Assembly: GCA_903813345.2 (NCBI GenBank)
Contig: CAIIXF020000012.1
Span: 33,122,572-33,186,571 of the forward strand
Length of the DNA: 64,000 nt
Direction of reading: 5' to 3'
Origin: Owenia fusiformis
Lineage: Eukaryota > Annelida > Polychaeta > Sabellida > Oweniidae
Under the pieces are notes generated by a model, which worked only from the letters and a program-made list of their open reading frames with translations, searched no databases and was not told the origin of the DNA. Within the stretch, counting starts at the first letter, position 1. Each line of letters starts with the position of its first letter. Below, piece by piece: positions 42,742 through 52,928 of the stretch. Made by a program: the position numbers and the translations under genes.

Positions 42742-43281
42742 TTAACTTTCTAAAGCCTGAATATTCGGTTTAACGCAGGTTTGGCATTCTACATAAGTCA
42801 CTGCGGATTTGGTGGAAAAGTGAGTCTTGAAATAATCTATGGTGATTAGATCATTGTAATAAGTATCCTCGATATTATAGTCGTTCAATATACCTAGTAA
42901 GCTTTCATTTCTACGAATATAACGATCCATTACAACTAATGTATATTGGCCACAGATTGTACTTTCATCATCTTGAAGTCTCAAGTTATTGTATATAAAT
43001 GTATCCGAATTATTTCGTATGAATTCAAATAGACCATATTTTCGAGGATGACCACCCAAACTGTCAAAATACATACATGTTTTCTGACCCAACGTGTCAA
43101 TCTTGAATACAAGTAAGACCCAATGTAATCCGGGGTGATCGTGCTTGGCCGTATTGACGATATAAACGGCTAATTTACTCGGAGAAAACCGCGGTAATTC
43201 GTCTTTGGCGCAGACCCTACGGTAGGCGGTTTTTAAATAAGATGTAGATTCTAATATATGCCTTAATTGGAGAGAGTTCAT
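42742..43281 (-). CDS. Adenain-like cysteine protease (capsid maturation)
   Basis: 179 residues. The catalytic set of the adenovirus-protease family is visible in order: His53 in GLHW, Asp73 in YFDSLGG, Gln103, and Cys110 in STICGQY. Such proteases cleave virion precursors during maturation in adenoviruses and Polintons. The start codon shares one base with the stop codon of the capsid gene (TAATG), so it is probably translated by reinitiation on a common transcript. The 183 bases to the ATPase gene (42559-42741) are AT-rich. Confidence 0.92.
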   Translation of the reverse strand: MNSLQLRHILESTSYLKTAYRRVCAKDELPRFSPSKLAVYIVNTAKHDHPGLHWVLLVFKIDTLGQKTCMYFDSLGGHPRKYGLFEFIRNNSDTFIYNNLRLQDDESTICGQYTLVVMDRYIRRNESLLGILNDYNIEDTYYNDLITIDYFKTHFSTKSAVTYVECQTCVKPNIQALES

Positions 43282-44606
43282 TATGTTATGACGTTCCTAG
43301 CCTCGTCTATCTGAATAACTTTGGGAAACTCCGCCAAAATCAGGATGTTGATCGCTTCTTGTAGAGGTTTTTGAAAATGACCATTGATGGATAAATTACC
43401 CCTTCTCTCGATTGAATTAACTTGCGTACTGCCGATGTTATTGACGTCAAATCTTAAAATTGTAGTTCCGTTGGCGAATTCGTCTCTGGATATGCTCGCG
43501 TTTCGTTTTTGGTCGTTAAACTGGGGAAATAAGTTGTTGTAACACGTTATATACGTGTTCAGCAAACCGCCTGTTCTGTAATCTAATGTTACGGGATTGG
43601 TCACGCTTAGTCCATCGACTAACACGTCTAGATAATCTAAGTTGAAATGTTGAAAGTTGAAAGGATTCAAATCGTACACGCCCATTTGAGATCGAGCCGT
43701 GACCATGACTAGGTATATCGTTTGAGGCACCCTACCTAGAAATAAATTATCGATTTGAAAATTGCGGTTTCCGGTGGCCACACTTAAACTTTTCATTTCT
43801 CTGCCGATGTACGGATATTGAGCCAGATTCGTCTTTAACGTTTGGGCGTGACCTTCCAATACACCGGGTGTCGGCTCAATTTTGGCAATTCTTAGAAATG
43901 CGTCGGTAATCTTAACCTTATAAGCTACGTCGTTATCATGAGCCGCTAGGTTAAAGGCAGCCGGGGATGGTGTTAGTTTGACTTGAATATCAATGTTATT
44001 CAACAAATATTTTTCAATCTTAAAGATGTCAGCGTGCAATGGACCCGCCATTTCAACCTCCAAACTCTCGATCGTGTGCGCCATTCTCCTCAGAAATCCA
44101 TTATTTTTGGAGTCAAACCCGTTATGGTCGTTACCTAGACTGGCTTCATCCTTAAAATACATTTGGGATGATAAGTAACCTTGCATATCTGCTGCTGATG
44201 TGTTTAGTACTGTTTGAATATAACTTGTGTACGGGTAATAAGGTCCCGATGTTGAAATTGATTTTTGCTGCATTTGAACATCCACTTGCGAGAATAATGA
44301 ATGTAACCAAAGATTAGCGCAAGTAACTTTGGGTGCAGATGCCGCCGGGTCGTTTGGATCTATAGGCAATGGACTCCCATCTGGCATGGTTATTTTTGCC
44401 TTGACGAATAACACTGTTTTACTCAAATCTAAGTAGTGATCTCCGTTATTTGTTATATCGAAGGTTAATGGATTACCATCTGATAAATTGATCGGTCTAA
44501 AATTGACGTATTTCAACTGTTTCGTGCTGACATCTGTATCACGGGTTTCAAAAATCATAAACTGCTCGTTCACAACCTCGTTAGAACTGTCCATAATGTT
44601 ATCCAT
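43281..44606 (-). CDS. Major capsid protein, double jelly-roll (Polinton/adintovirus type)
   Basis: 441 residues. Near the N-terminus are FDITNNGDHYLDLSKTVLFV and KAKITMPDGSPLP, followed by NLWLHSLFSQVDVQM and GPYYPYTSYIQTVLN, the strand pattern typical of hexon-like capsid proteins of Polintons. Further strands continue to a C-terminal DEARNVIT. It would form the pseudo-hexagonal capsomers of an icosahedral shell. It is shorter than the 500-plus residues usual for the group, consistent with a compact variant. The leader before the ATG is A-rich. No internal stop or frameshift. Confidence 0.9.
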   Translation of the reverse strand: MDNIMDSSNEVVNEQFMIFETRDTDVSTKQLKYVNFRPINLSDGNPLTFDITNNGDHYLDLSKTVLFVKAKITMPDGSPLPIDPNDPAASAPKVTCANLWLHSLFSQVDVQMQQKSISTSGPYYPYTSYIQTVLNTSAADMQGYLSSQMYFKDEASLGNDHNGFDSKNNGFLRRMAHTIESLEVEMAGPLHADIFKIEKYLLNNIDIQVKLTPSPAAFNLAAHDNDVAYKVKITDAFLRIAKIEPTPGVLEGHAQTLKTNLAQYPYIGREMKSLSVATGNRNFQIDNLFLGRVPQTIYLVMVTARSQMGVYDLNPFNFQHFNLDYLDVLVDGLSVTNPVTLDYRTGGLLNTYITCYNNLFPQFNDQKRNASISRDEFANGTTILRFDVNNIGSTQVNSIERRGNLSINGHFQKPLQEAINILILAEFPKVIQIDEARNVIT

Positions 44607-44644
44607 TTTTATTTATTTGTTTTTGTTTTATCTGTTTTTCCCTT

Positions 44645-44992
44645 TTAATCAAATATGGTACTTATACCGAGCGTGTTATTTTCACGTTTTCCACGTTTTT
44701 TCTTTAATATGGTGTTACTCCCTTCGATACCTTTGGTACGTGTGGTCTTATTTTTAAATACGGTAGGTTTTATAGATTTAATCCGGGGGCCTGTATCTAT
44801 GATGTTATCACGACGCATGCGTGCTCTAGCTCTTTGAACACTAGCTTCAGACGGCGATATCATAGTTACACGCGACCCACTTCCGGTTTGGTCGGTTGCA
44901 CCACTTTTCAAAGGAACGTAATGAGCCTTGTTAACTTTAATTTTAACCATTTTTTTCTCTGGTTTTGAGAACAGATCTGTCCAGATATCCAT
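44645..44992 (-). CDS. Small basic protein between the penton-like and capsid genes
   Basis: 115 residues, rich in lysine and arginine, with an N-terminal MDIWTDLFSKPEKK, a central SEASVQRARARMRRDN and a basic tail (TILKKKRGKRENN). No family is recognised. Position inside the morphogenesis block, 38 bases before the capsid gene and 31 bases after the penton-like gene, suggests a virion DNA-binding or minor capsid protein. A second ATG (MVKIKVNKAHYVPLK) is a possible alternative start. Confidence 0.65.
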   Translation of the reverse strand: MDIWTDLFSKPEKKMVKIKVNKAHYVPLKSGATDQTGSGSRVTMISPSEASVQRARARMRRDNIIDTGPRIKSIKPTVFKNKTTRTKGIEGSNTILKKKRGKRENNTLGISTIFD

Positions 44993-45023
44993 AGCCTTTG
45001 TATTAGATTGGCGAAAAGTTTAC

Positions 45024-45449
45024 TCAAATATGTAATCTCTTTTTAAAATGTAAAACGCAGGATGTGGGACTATTACTCGTAAATTCAACTGGAGAACCGT
45101 CCTGATAAGTCAAAGCAATACTAATCTCGTTAAAATTATTTAGTCCTAAATCCACGTAATATATATTTTTAAATTCACAGTATGTCTTAGATGTCGATAT
45201 AGTACGTAGGATCGTCCTCGAAGTTGGTCCTACTAATGATTCACCTATTATATTACAATATACGTATATTAAGCCTTTATTTATACGTTTACCTAGACAA
45301 ATTTCGGTTAAACCGCAAGTCCAGTTTTCTAATTTTTTAAATGTTTGGTAATTGGGTAACTTGCTGGTAAATTTACTTTGAGTGTTATCCGCGTAATAAA
45401 TTAAGGAATCCTCGCTCGAAAGATGTGCGTACGTCTGTTTCAAACTCAT
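45024..45449 (-). CDS. Penton-like minor capsid protein
   Basis: 141 residues and first in the minus-strand block. The pattern YYADNTQSKFTSKLPNYQTF, then ENWTCGLTEICL, a YVYCNIIGESLVG strand, LRTI and a terminal VLHFKKRL is the layout of the Polinton/PLV penton-type N-terminal domain ('N-x-FTxKLP...W-x-x-GL-x-EI...YCDI...LHF'). Such proteins sit at the capsid five-fold vertices. It is short, so it may correspond only to the single jelly-roll base. A TATA-like TATTTAAG lies about 28 bases upstream of the ATG on the minus strand. Confidence 0.8.
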   Translation of the reverse strand: MSLKQTYAHLSSEDSLIYYADNTQSKFTSKLPNYQTFKKLENWTCGLTEICLGKRINKGLIYVYCNIIGESLVGPTSRTILRTISTSKTYCEFKNIYYVDLGLNNFNEISIALTYQDGSPVEFTSNSPTSCVLHFKKRLHI

Positions 45450-45517
45450 AACTAAATTAACTAGTAATGTTTCTTCTTAAATACTAAGGTGCAAGGCGAG
45501 TCTATCGAGTATCTATC

Positions 45518-45590
45518 GGCTCATTGGTCTAGCAGTACGATTCTCAATTTGGTTGTGATAGGTTTCGGGGGTCGAATCCCGGACGGGCCT
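45518..45590 (+). tRNA. tRNA-Pro(UGG)-like gene inside the mini-Polinton
   Basis: 73 bases starting GGCTCATTGGTCTAGCAG and ending GGGTCGAATCCCGGAC plus GGGCCT resemble an animal tRNA-Pro almost throughout, with anticodon TGG in the loop TTTGGTT. A box and B box (GGTCGAATCCC) are present and a T5 terminator follows at 45592-45596. Acceptor and anticodon stems carry one or two mismatches and the T arm has one extra base, so it may be a diverged but transcribed tRNA-like RNA or a decaying copy. It lies just upstream of, and opposite to, the capsid block. Confidence 0.65.
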
Positions 45591-45816
45591 ATTTTTAAAA
45601 AATGATTTCATTTTAATTACCGTGTCTTTAAATTTCAGAGGCCAAACAAAATATAAAGTTAATTTACATGATCCTTTATTAAGCATAGGTTGCTTTAAGA
45701 ATACGTATACAGTGTTATAGAATAGTCACTGGCCCTTTTTTAATGGTTCACTGACACTGAGTTTTCATTTACCTATTATATAGAAATTACGATCGAATCG
45801 ATCTCATTACAGGCAG

Positions 45817-46341
45817 TATAATTAACGAGACGAACTTATTGTTTAAGTCACGCCCCACGTGCCACAACATGTAAGCAATCACTCGAGCCTGTACCGGCGG
45901 GTACGGTCTTACCTATTATCGATTACCAGTCAACGACTGACGCGTTTTTATTAATTTTACTTCACCGGCTGTCAATATTCCGTATCAAATTATCAGAACC
46001 TGTACCGACGGTTCAGGCTTTCAAGGTTAAACGGGACGCGTACTGGTTTATCGATTTATTGTTTTTGGCGGGAGTTCGAATAGTATCCCTTACAGTAAAC
46101 GTACAGACGTGGGGGTAGGGCGTCCGTTACCCTTAGGGCCCGAGATTCCCGAAATATGTACACGCCACCACGCCGAGGGGGGAGGGGTGGGGTCCCCGTA
46201 TGTGCCTCCCGAGCTCAGGGAGGCTCACAGATGTCCCTCCCCATTGGAGCCCATGTTAGGGAGGGTATTATGAAAAATCGCGTCCCTCCCCATAGGACTC
46301 CATGTTATAGGTGCGTCAGAACTCTCGTTTCTGTAACTACT
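45817..46341 (-). repeat. Right terminal inverted repeat of the mini-Polinton
   Basis: Reverse complement of 38362-38885. Inner end TATAATTAACGAGACGAAC; outer end CGTTTCTGTAACTACT followed by the TATTAT duplication. The stretch 45597-45816 inside it is non-coding. Confidence 0.95.
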
Positions 46342-46347
46342 TATTAT

Positions 46348-47483
46348 ATACAAATTTGAAGATAAGACTGATATTGTCACATTGAATTATGATAATAAGT
46401 AAATAATATTTCGTAATATTTTGCACGGGTATAACCATGCACAGTAGAATAATAATTAATTAATTCATATATCCCAAGGATTTCACCTGTTCCCTTCCTG
46501 ACCAAACCTTGTTTTATTTTTGATTTTTATAATAAAATAAACTGCTCTATCATTTTTATTTCCATTTATTGACATGAGAACTCAAATGATCAATGGGAAA
46601 ACAATGCTAAACTTGCACACTGAAATAGGTATTCCAGCAGGCCTAGGAAAATATGGCTAGAAAAAGATGATACACCTGAGGGTTACAGGTGGACAAACTA
46701 TTCCCACTGAAAAGTTTTTTTAAGGGTCAGATCACTAAATTCATGATTGCATTGAAAAGCTTTGAATGCTAATTTTCAAGAATGGGTGTATTACAAAAGA
46801 AAATATGAAGAATTCATATCGTTTATTTCGAGTGATTATTTAGTGTCACGTTTTGTCTCTAGTGACAGCATGTTACTGAATATCTTATCAAGTGACCTAA
46901 ACTACAGCAGCTAAAATAAGCATACCGAATATTATAATTTAGTATGATTCAGAGAAAGGGATTATACAGAGAGATTAGCAATTTATCTATTATCTTACAA
47001 TTTAGCTCAATTCTTGAATTTGAAGATCTTCTGTTATATTGTTTAATATGCATTATAACAGATCGATTTGATGGTAAGAACTAGTATGTGATATGATTGA
47101 TTTTACCTTTTTTTCATCATTGCTAAGGAATATAATAATACCATTCCAATTAATGATAACTCACTTATTGCATTACTTCCGCTTGATACACATGCTGAAA
47201 GATATGCTTTTAAAATTAGTAAGCCATTACCAAAACTATGGTTACCCTGTAGTAGTGGAAGGCACATTAAAATGAATATCACCCCCTTCAATCTATTTTT
47301 ACAGGTTTTTATGATTATTTCACGTTTTTCTATATTTTGCGTATCCAAGACGGTGAATTTTCTTCAATTTTCTTCAAACATTTCGTCACTAAAGCTAACA
47401 TGAAAACTGGAGTGAGGTTAATTTTTGAAAACTTCAAGGAGTAGAGGTGCTTCGGTGTCATATTTGTTATTATCACATGCTCT
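46348..47483. other. No gene recognised
   Basis: AT-rich right flank of the mini-Polinton. Short open frames near 47093-47348 overlap on both strands and show no domain. Confidence 0.5.
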
Positions 47484-48440
47484 GTAAAATTCCAGTAATC
47501 TGATTGGTTGATTACCGTGTGAGTTTTCCCGTCTCACACGGCCGTCTCACACGTTACTAGAGGCAACCAGTGATGATCAATAGCAACGATGTGACGTCAC
47601 TGATTATATCACTTCTAGCTAAGGAAAACAATATGACGTCATACTATTTCACAAACAAGTACGAATACAAGGGTATGACGTCATATTGTTTCAAAGCGAA
47701 ATCAAAAATTATAATAGTTACCAGAAGTACATAGGGTACTGAACACTATCAGTTATCACACGTTTCAGCATGTGATACAGGAAATATTCCACGAAAGGTA
47801 ATATTGTATCATCCACGAAAGCGAAGCTTGAGTGGTGATACATTGTTACCCGAGTGGAATATTTCCTGTATCACATAAGCTGAAACGTGTGATGACGATT
47901 TTATCACATGTCTAGGAATTTTGAAGCATTTTTGATTTGGTCAGTTATGATTGTGTTCAGAACCCCGAGTACTTCTGGTAACTATTATACTTTTTGATTT
48001 CGCTTTGAAACAATATGACGTCATACCGTTGTATTCGTACTTGTTTGTGAAATAGTATGACGTCATATTGTTTTCCTTAGCTAGAAGTGATATAATCAGT
48101 GACGTCACATCGTTGCTATTGATCATCACTGGTTGCCTCTAGTAACGTGTGAGACGGCCGTGTGAGACGGGAAAACTCACACGGTAATCAACCAATCAGA
48201 TTACTGGAATTTTACAGAGCATGTGATAAAATCATAACTGACCAAATCAAAATGCTTCAAAATTCCTAGACATGTGATAAAATCGTCATCACACGTTTCA
48301 GCTTATGTGATACAGGAAATATTCCACTCGGGTAACAATGTATCACCACTCAAGCTTCGCTTTCGTGGATGATACAGTATTACCTTTCGTGGAATATTTC
48401 CTGTATCACATGCTGAAACGTGTGATAACTGAAAGACTCC
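47484..48440. mobile_element. Composite inverted repeat in A-B-A'-B' order
   Basis: A (47484-47735) recurs as its reverse complement at 47955-48225, and B (47750-47940) as its reverse complement at 48225-48436. B is itself foldback: GATACAGGAAATATTCCAC pairs with GTGGAATATTTCCTGTATC. Each A copy has three TGACGTCA sites (47592, 47634, 47676; 48016, 48058, 48100). No coding frame. Confidence 0.8.
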
Positions 48441-48960
48441 AAACATTTCCACAAATCATCCTACCTTACCAAGAAACATCTAAGGATTGTTGGCCTATAA
48501 TAAAGCTCAAACCATTGTGAATTCTAAATATTCCATGTCCACCATTTTGTTTGCTTGGACTTCTTTTTAGTCCAGAGTAATCCTCATTCATGTATCCATT
48601 GTTTATCATTTATAGAGCCTCAATCATGTAGCTATCATGATAATTATACTGTATTAGATAAAATATACTAGTGATAATCCATGCCACTTGGTGAAGTCAC
48701 AAAACTTGTATGAGGATTAATCAGGAAGTCCCGGCAAACAAAATGGTGGACATGAAATATTTATAAGAAACTATGGTTTGAGCTTTATTATACTCTTAAC
48801 AATGCAAGAAGTGCACATTTCCATGCTCCTTCGATGTTCCTTGGATGTTCCTTGGTAAGGTAAGATGATTTGTGGAAATTTTGGATTCTTGCAAATGTGT
48901 GACTGTTGCAAGGCTACTCCTTAAACCTTTTAAAAGACCTTAACATTTAAAAATAGATCT
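48441..48960. mobile_element. Foldback element (compact copy)
   Basis: The arms GACTCCAAACATTTCCACAA ... ACCATTTTGTTTGC and GCAAACAAAATGGTGGACAT ... TTTGTGGAAATTTTGG are inverted copies. A related element at 53656-55972 has the same arms but carries an insertion at the place that is CACTTG here (48685-48690), so this copy is the empty-site control. Confidence 0.78.
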
Positions 48961-48997
48961 ATGGTTTACAACTCATTTTAAAATTGAAAGGAACCTT

Positions 48998-49903
48998 CCT
49001 GGTTGGCCCCTGTACCCCCCTAGGAAGTCCCTTTATGTTGAAATACCCTTGGGCGACTATCAGGCTACCGCGTTGACATCGCCCCTCTTTACCAGTACCA
49101 GTAGAATCACTCCTTCCCCACATTGTCTATATCTTCCAGTTTTGCACAAAGAGTGCACTTATGTGCCTAGAAAGACTTGTGAAGAATGTTATGATACAGT
49201 GTATAAAAAAACATGGAAATTCGGTGAAAAAATTCAGAAAATTTTCGAACATTTTCTTCACTGAATTTTCTCGTTTTTTATACATTTTACAAAACAAATC
49301 TTCTCACAAGTCTTTTCTAGGCACATAAGTGCAATCTTTGTGCAAGCCTCGAAGATGTAGACAATGTGGGGAAGGATTGATTCTTGTTTGAAAACTGACA
49401 TGCGCCTCAATTGAGGAATGCACCCTGGCCTAAAGACCTATTTAAGGTCAGGTTGCATGTTCGGGATTTTGCTGCAACCCTCAATAGGGACACATGTTAT
49501 TTTTCAAATTTGAATCACTCCTATTCCCCCACAATATCTACATCCCTCATTTTTGCACAACGAGTGCACTAATGTACCTAGAAAAGAAGAATGTTTTGAT
49601 AAAATGTATAAAAAAACAAGAAAATTCAGTGAAAAAAATCAGAAACTTCTCAGAATTCTTTTTCACTGAATTATCTCGTTATTTGTACATTTTACAATAC
49701 AAATCTTCTCACCATTCTTTTCTACGCACATAAGTGCACTCTTTGTGCAAAACTGGAAGATATAGACAATGTGGGGAAGGAGTGATTCTACTGGTACTGG
49801 TAAAGAGGGGCGATGTCAACGCGGTAGCCTGATAGTCGCCCAAGGGTATTTCAACATAAAGGGACTTCCTAGGGGGGGGGGGGGGGTACAGGGGCCAACC
49901 AGG
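48998..49903. mobile_element. Foldback element with CCTGGTTGGCCCCTGTACC ends
   Basis: CCTGGTTGGCCCCTGTACC at 48998 and GGTACAGGGGCCAACCAGG ending near 49903 are inverted copies; the arms extend through CTTGGGCGACTATCAGGCTA to TTTTGCACAAAGAGTGCACT. A 16-G run lies at 49871-49886. The identical peptides that open frames give at both ends simply reflect the inverted arms. A fragment with GTGGGGAAGGAGTGATTCC recurs at 50637-50660. Between 49904 and 50867 I see no gene. Confidence 0.82.
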
Positions 49904-50867
49904 CTTTCCTGGCCTGTTTCGGGAACCAAAATCACACAAATGATGTATTAGAATATGTTCTTCATCTATAATGTATTAAATCCTACCTTACACACGTCAA
50001 ACACTTGATAATTGAAGAAGTATAAGTATTTTTCTGAAAACAAGTTTTTTCCCAACGTGTAGATGCATTCTGGGTGATGATCGTGTAAAAGTAAAAGTCT
50101 AAGTGAAACGAAAAATGAAATTACAATAAACAACAGCAGCCATATTGAGATCAAGATTTCCACTCGAAAAAGTTGTACAGGGGGAGGAAGGCGGCTTCTA
50201 GCGATTGAATCTCCTTCTCGGACACCAAGGAGGGTGAAGAAACCGAAAACACTCCAAACAGATATGTTGGTAATAAATAATTACGATTTCGTTTTGGTTG
50301 AATGGTTTAACATTTAGACTGTATTCAGTGACCTTGAGTGACCTTGAGAGCCATATTGGAATTTGGTTCAAACATATACGAAAATGATTACATTTCTTCA
50401 ATTATCAAGTGTTTCCTGTGTTTAAGGTAAGATTTAATACATTCTAGTCGAAGCATTGGATCTATTATCTTATCTGTGTAACTTTGGTTGGGCATAGGGG
50501 CAGAAAAGCATTTACCGCAATATACTGTACCTAATACTCTCGACGCAAATGTTGAAAGCAAAAATAAAAAACAAATATCCAAATCATCAAAAAGAAACGT
50601 GAAACAACAACATTAAGTCGAGTTCACTTGACTAATGTGGGGAAGGAGTGATTCCTGTTTGAAAAATAACATGTGACTTAATTGAGGAAAGCAGCAAAAT
50701 TCCGAATATGCACCCTGACCCTAAGGGTCATTCTAGTCTATATCCGATAGACTGAATTTCCTGAAAATTCAGTCTATTGATCATAATGTCCCTCCTGTGG
50801 GAAAAACAGGAAATTTCCTGCAAACAATTATCAATTTTAGGATACTTCACTTCCCCAAAATAAGCAT

Positions 50868-51050
50868 TATAACAATTCAATTAAGTAGTAAGGTACAATT
50901 AAATGCTATAAAAAGTAACAAAGCATATTGTCAAATGAAAATAAAGCTAGGGGAAGTAACAAGTATGCAAATTAATTTACCCAGTCAGCCATTTTGAATG
51001 ACACTTCCTATGTAAACAAATAATTTTCAATCCCGAATTTTAACATATGT
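50868..51050 (+). repeat. Inverted repeat partner of 56030-56220
   Basis: CAATTCAATTAAGTAGTAAG, AAAAGTAACA(A/C)AGCATATTG and TCAGCCATTTTGAATG are found in reverse complement at about 56060-56215. The pair encloses about 5 kb of other repeats and could be the arms of one large, heavily invaded foldback. Confidence 0.65.
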
Positions 51051-51272
51051 GGGCTATAGTCTAATTTAGAATATTTTCATTCCAAATTTCAAAAATAATT
51101 TCATACTAGAGGATATAGTGTAAGGGTCAATGTGATCGTGGTCATGTACAATGCTGATACAAATTAATTGACAAGTCGTATAGTTGGCATATTTTCTTGA
51201 ATTTTAACAGTGTAATTTCCGCAAAAATGTCGGACCAATGACAGAATTAACAGGTAAAATCACTTCGAAATA

Positions 51273-51440
51273 TTAAGGTGCTATGGAAGTTAACAGGAAA
51301 TGACAAAACAGGAAGTGACATTTTTTGCATTTTTAGACATTTTTTGAACAAAGATAACAGAGTTCTGTTTTGACCTCCAGTCAATTCAACTAGTTCCAGG
51401 ATCACAATGTTCATGGTCAGAATGACCCTAAACATGATGA
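51273..51440. mobile_element. Left-arm fragment of the TTAA foldback family
   Basis: Starts TTAAGGTGCTATGGAAGTTA and runs through CAGAGTTCTGTTTTGACC to GACCCTAAACATGATGAA, then stops. A complete member begins 46 bases downstream. Confidence 0.75.
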
Positions 51441-51485
51441 ATTACAACAATTCAATTAAGTAGTAAGGTACAATTAAGGTAACGC

Positions 51486-52248
51486 TTAAGGTGCCATGGA
51501 AGTTAACAGGAAATGACAAAACAGGAAGTGATAAAGCCATGCTGGATTTTGAAAATTTTTTGAAGCAAGATATCAGAGTTCTGTTTGGACCTCTAGTCAG
51601 TTTTACTAGTTCCACATATCATTTACATGACTGGGAACACAATGGAAATGGTCAGAATGACCATAAAAATGATGAAATAACCTTTTCAGCCCTCTGAAAA
51701 TGTGACTGAAAAATAGCTAAAAGTAGGTGCTCAGGAAAGGTCACTGAACAGAATCTTTCGATTTTTTCAGAAAACGTGTCCAATATATTGCTCTAAATGA
51801 TACAATCTTTGTAATTTAAAAAAATTGTCTGAAACAATAATAGCTGAAAAAAAAGGTAAATCGATCGATTTTCAATTCAGTTTTTTTCATTTTTTTCTTT
51901 TTCTAAGAATGATATCAAATTTTTTTAAATTGTATCATTTTAAGCAATATATTGGGCAGATTTTCTGAAAAAATCAAAAGATTCTGTTCAGTGACCTTTC
52001 CTGAGCACCTACTCTTAGCTGTTTTTCAGGCACATTTTCAGAGGGCTGAAAGGTTATTTCATCATGTTTATGGTCATTCTGACCGTTTCCGTTGTGTTCC
52101 CGGTCATGTAAATGATATGAGGAACTAGTTAAACTGACTGGAAGTCCAAACAGAACTCTGTTATCTTGGTTCAAAAAATTTTCAAAATCCAGCATGGCTT
52201 TGTCACTTCCTGTTTTGTCATTTCCTGTTAACTTCCATAGCACCTTAA
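51486..52248. mobile_element. TTAA-ended foldback element, complete copy
   Basis: 763 bp starting TTAAGGTGCCATGGAAGTTA and ending TAACTTCCATAGCACCTTAA, with arms of about 360 bases each. Shared internal words are CAGGAAAGGTCACTGAACAG and its complement. TTAA at both ends suggests mobilisation by a piggyBac- or Kolobok-like transposase in trans. The protein frames through the arms are repeat translations. Confidence 0.88.
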
Positions 52249-52448
52249 GTTAATCAAAAGTACAAAAAAATGGCAGGCATATTTTTTTGACTAAGTCACA
52301 AGATTTTGTTTTCTGTTTTCCTTACATGTGAATGCATTTCCTGACTAAAGAGACATGTCGAAGAAAGCTTCACATTTAAACACATTTTTTAACGATGAAT
52401 TGGAGGTGGATGGGTCCCTAAAGCTAGCATGGAGATAGTCCAACAACA

Positions 52449-52508
52449 TTAGACCTAGCCCGGGCCTCGTTTCTTATCTGACATGAGTTATGGCCCGGCT
52501 AGGTCTAA
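52449..52508. repeat. Hairpin TTAGACCTAGCCCGGGCC
   Basis: TTAGACCTAGCCCGGGCC (52449-52466) pairs with GGCCCGGCTAGGTCTAA (52492-52508) apart from one bulged base, loop 25 bases. Confidence 0.6.
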
Positions 52509-52928
52509 CCTCCATGACCATTTTGCCTTTGATGCGTTAATTTAATCGTTCAGCAGGTTTCAACAAGCGGAACAAATTAAACGCTGAAAACATGGCAATA
52601 TTACACAAAGAATGTGATTCAAACATGCATACATACCTTATAAACACATACACCCCGTCCCGTATCCCCCTTAGACCCTATTGATGCATAATTACGAAAA
52701 TATTGGAGACCGGTTTGGAATATGACGAAAATGTCGGTCAGTTTCGGTAACATCGAAATTGCAAATCGTTTCAGGAATTAACCGTCATCACGGCACTGCA
52801 TTAACGAACAGTGGGTTTGCAATTAATAACTATTTTGCGTGTATACACGCGCTATATAAATTAATCAAAGATACCTGTTATCCTCAAAATTGATCTTTTT
52901 ATCCCGAGTAATCGCGATAATAATTATT

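Larger units (their letters stand above)
38362..46341. mobile_element. Mini-Polinton (Maverick-class virus-like element) with capsid genes but no PolB or integrase
   Basis: A 7,980-bp unit bounded by ~525-bp terminal inverted repeats beginning AGTAGTTAC and ending GTAACTACT, within a TATTAT duplication. It encodes a Polinton/adintovirus-type morphogenesis set on the minus strand (penton-like, basic protein, major capsid protein, adenain-like protease, packaging ATPase, pX-like core protein, disordered protein) and two spliced small genes on the plus strand. Standard Polintons are 15-20 kb and carry protein-primed DNA polymerase B and an RVE integrase; neither is here and no remnant is visible. 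All visible genes are open. The parsimonious reading is a non-autonomous, capsid-coding element dependent on a helper for replication and integration. Confidence 0.9.
38356..46347. repeat. 6-bp target-site duplication TATTAT of the mini-Polinton
   Basis: TATTAT at 38356-38361 and again at 46342-46347 directly abuts the outer ends of the inverted repeats. Six base pairs is the duplication made by Polinton integrases, so it marks a real integration and shows that both ends are complete. Confidence 0.9.

Noticed and set aside
49049-49939. Identical short peptides at two places on opposite strands
   Set aside because: They come from the inverted arms of one foldback element.
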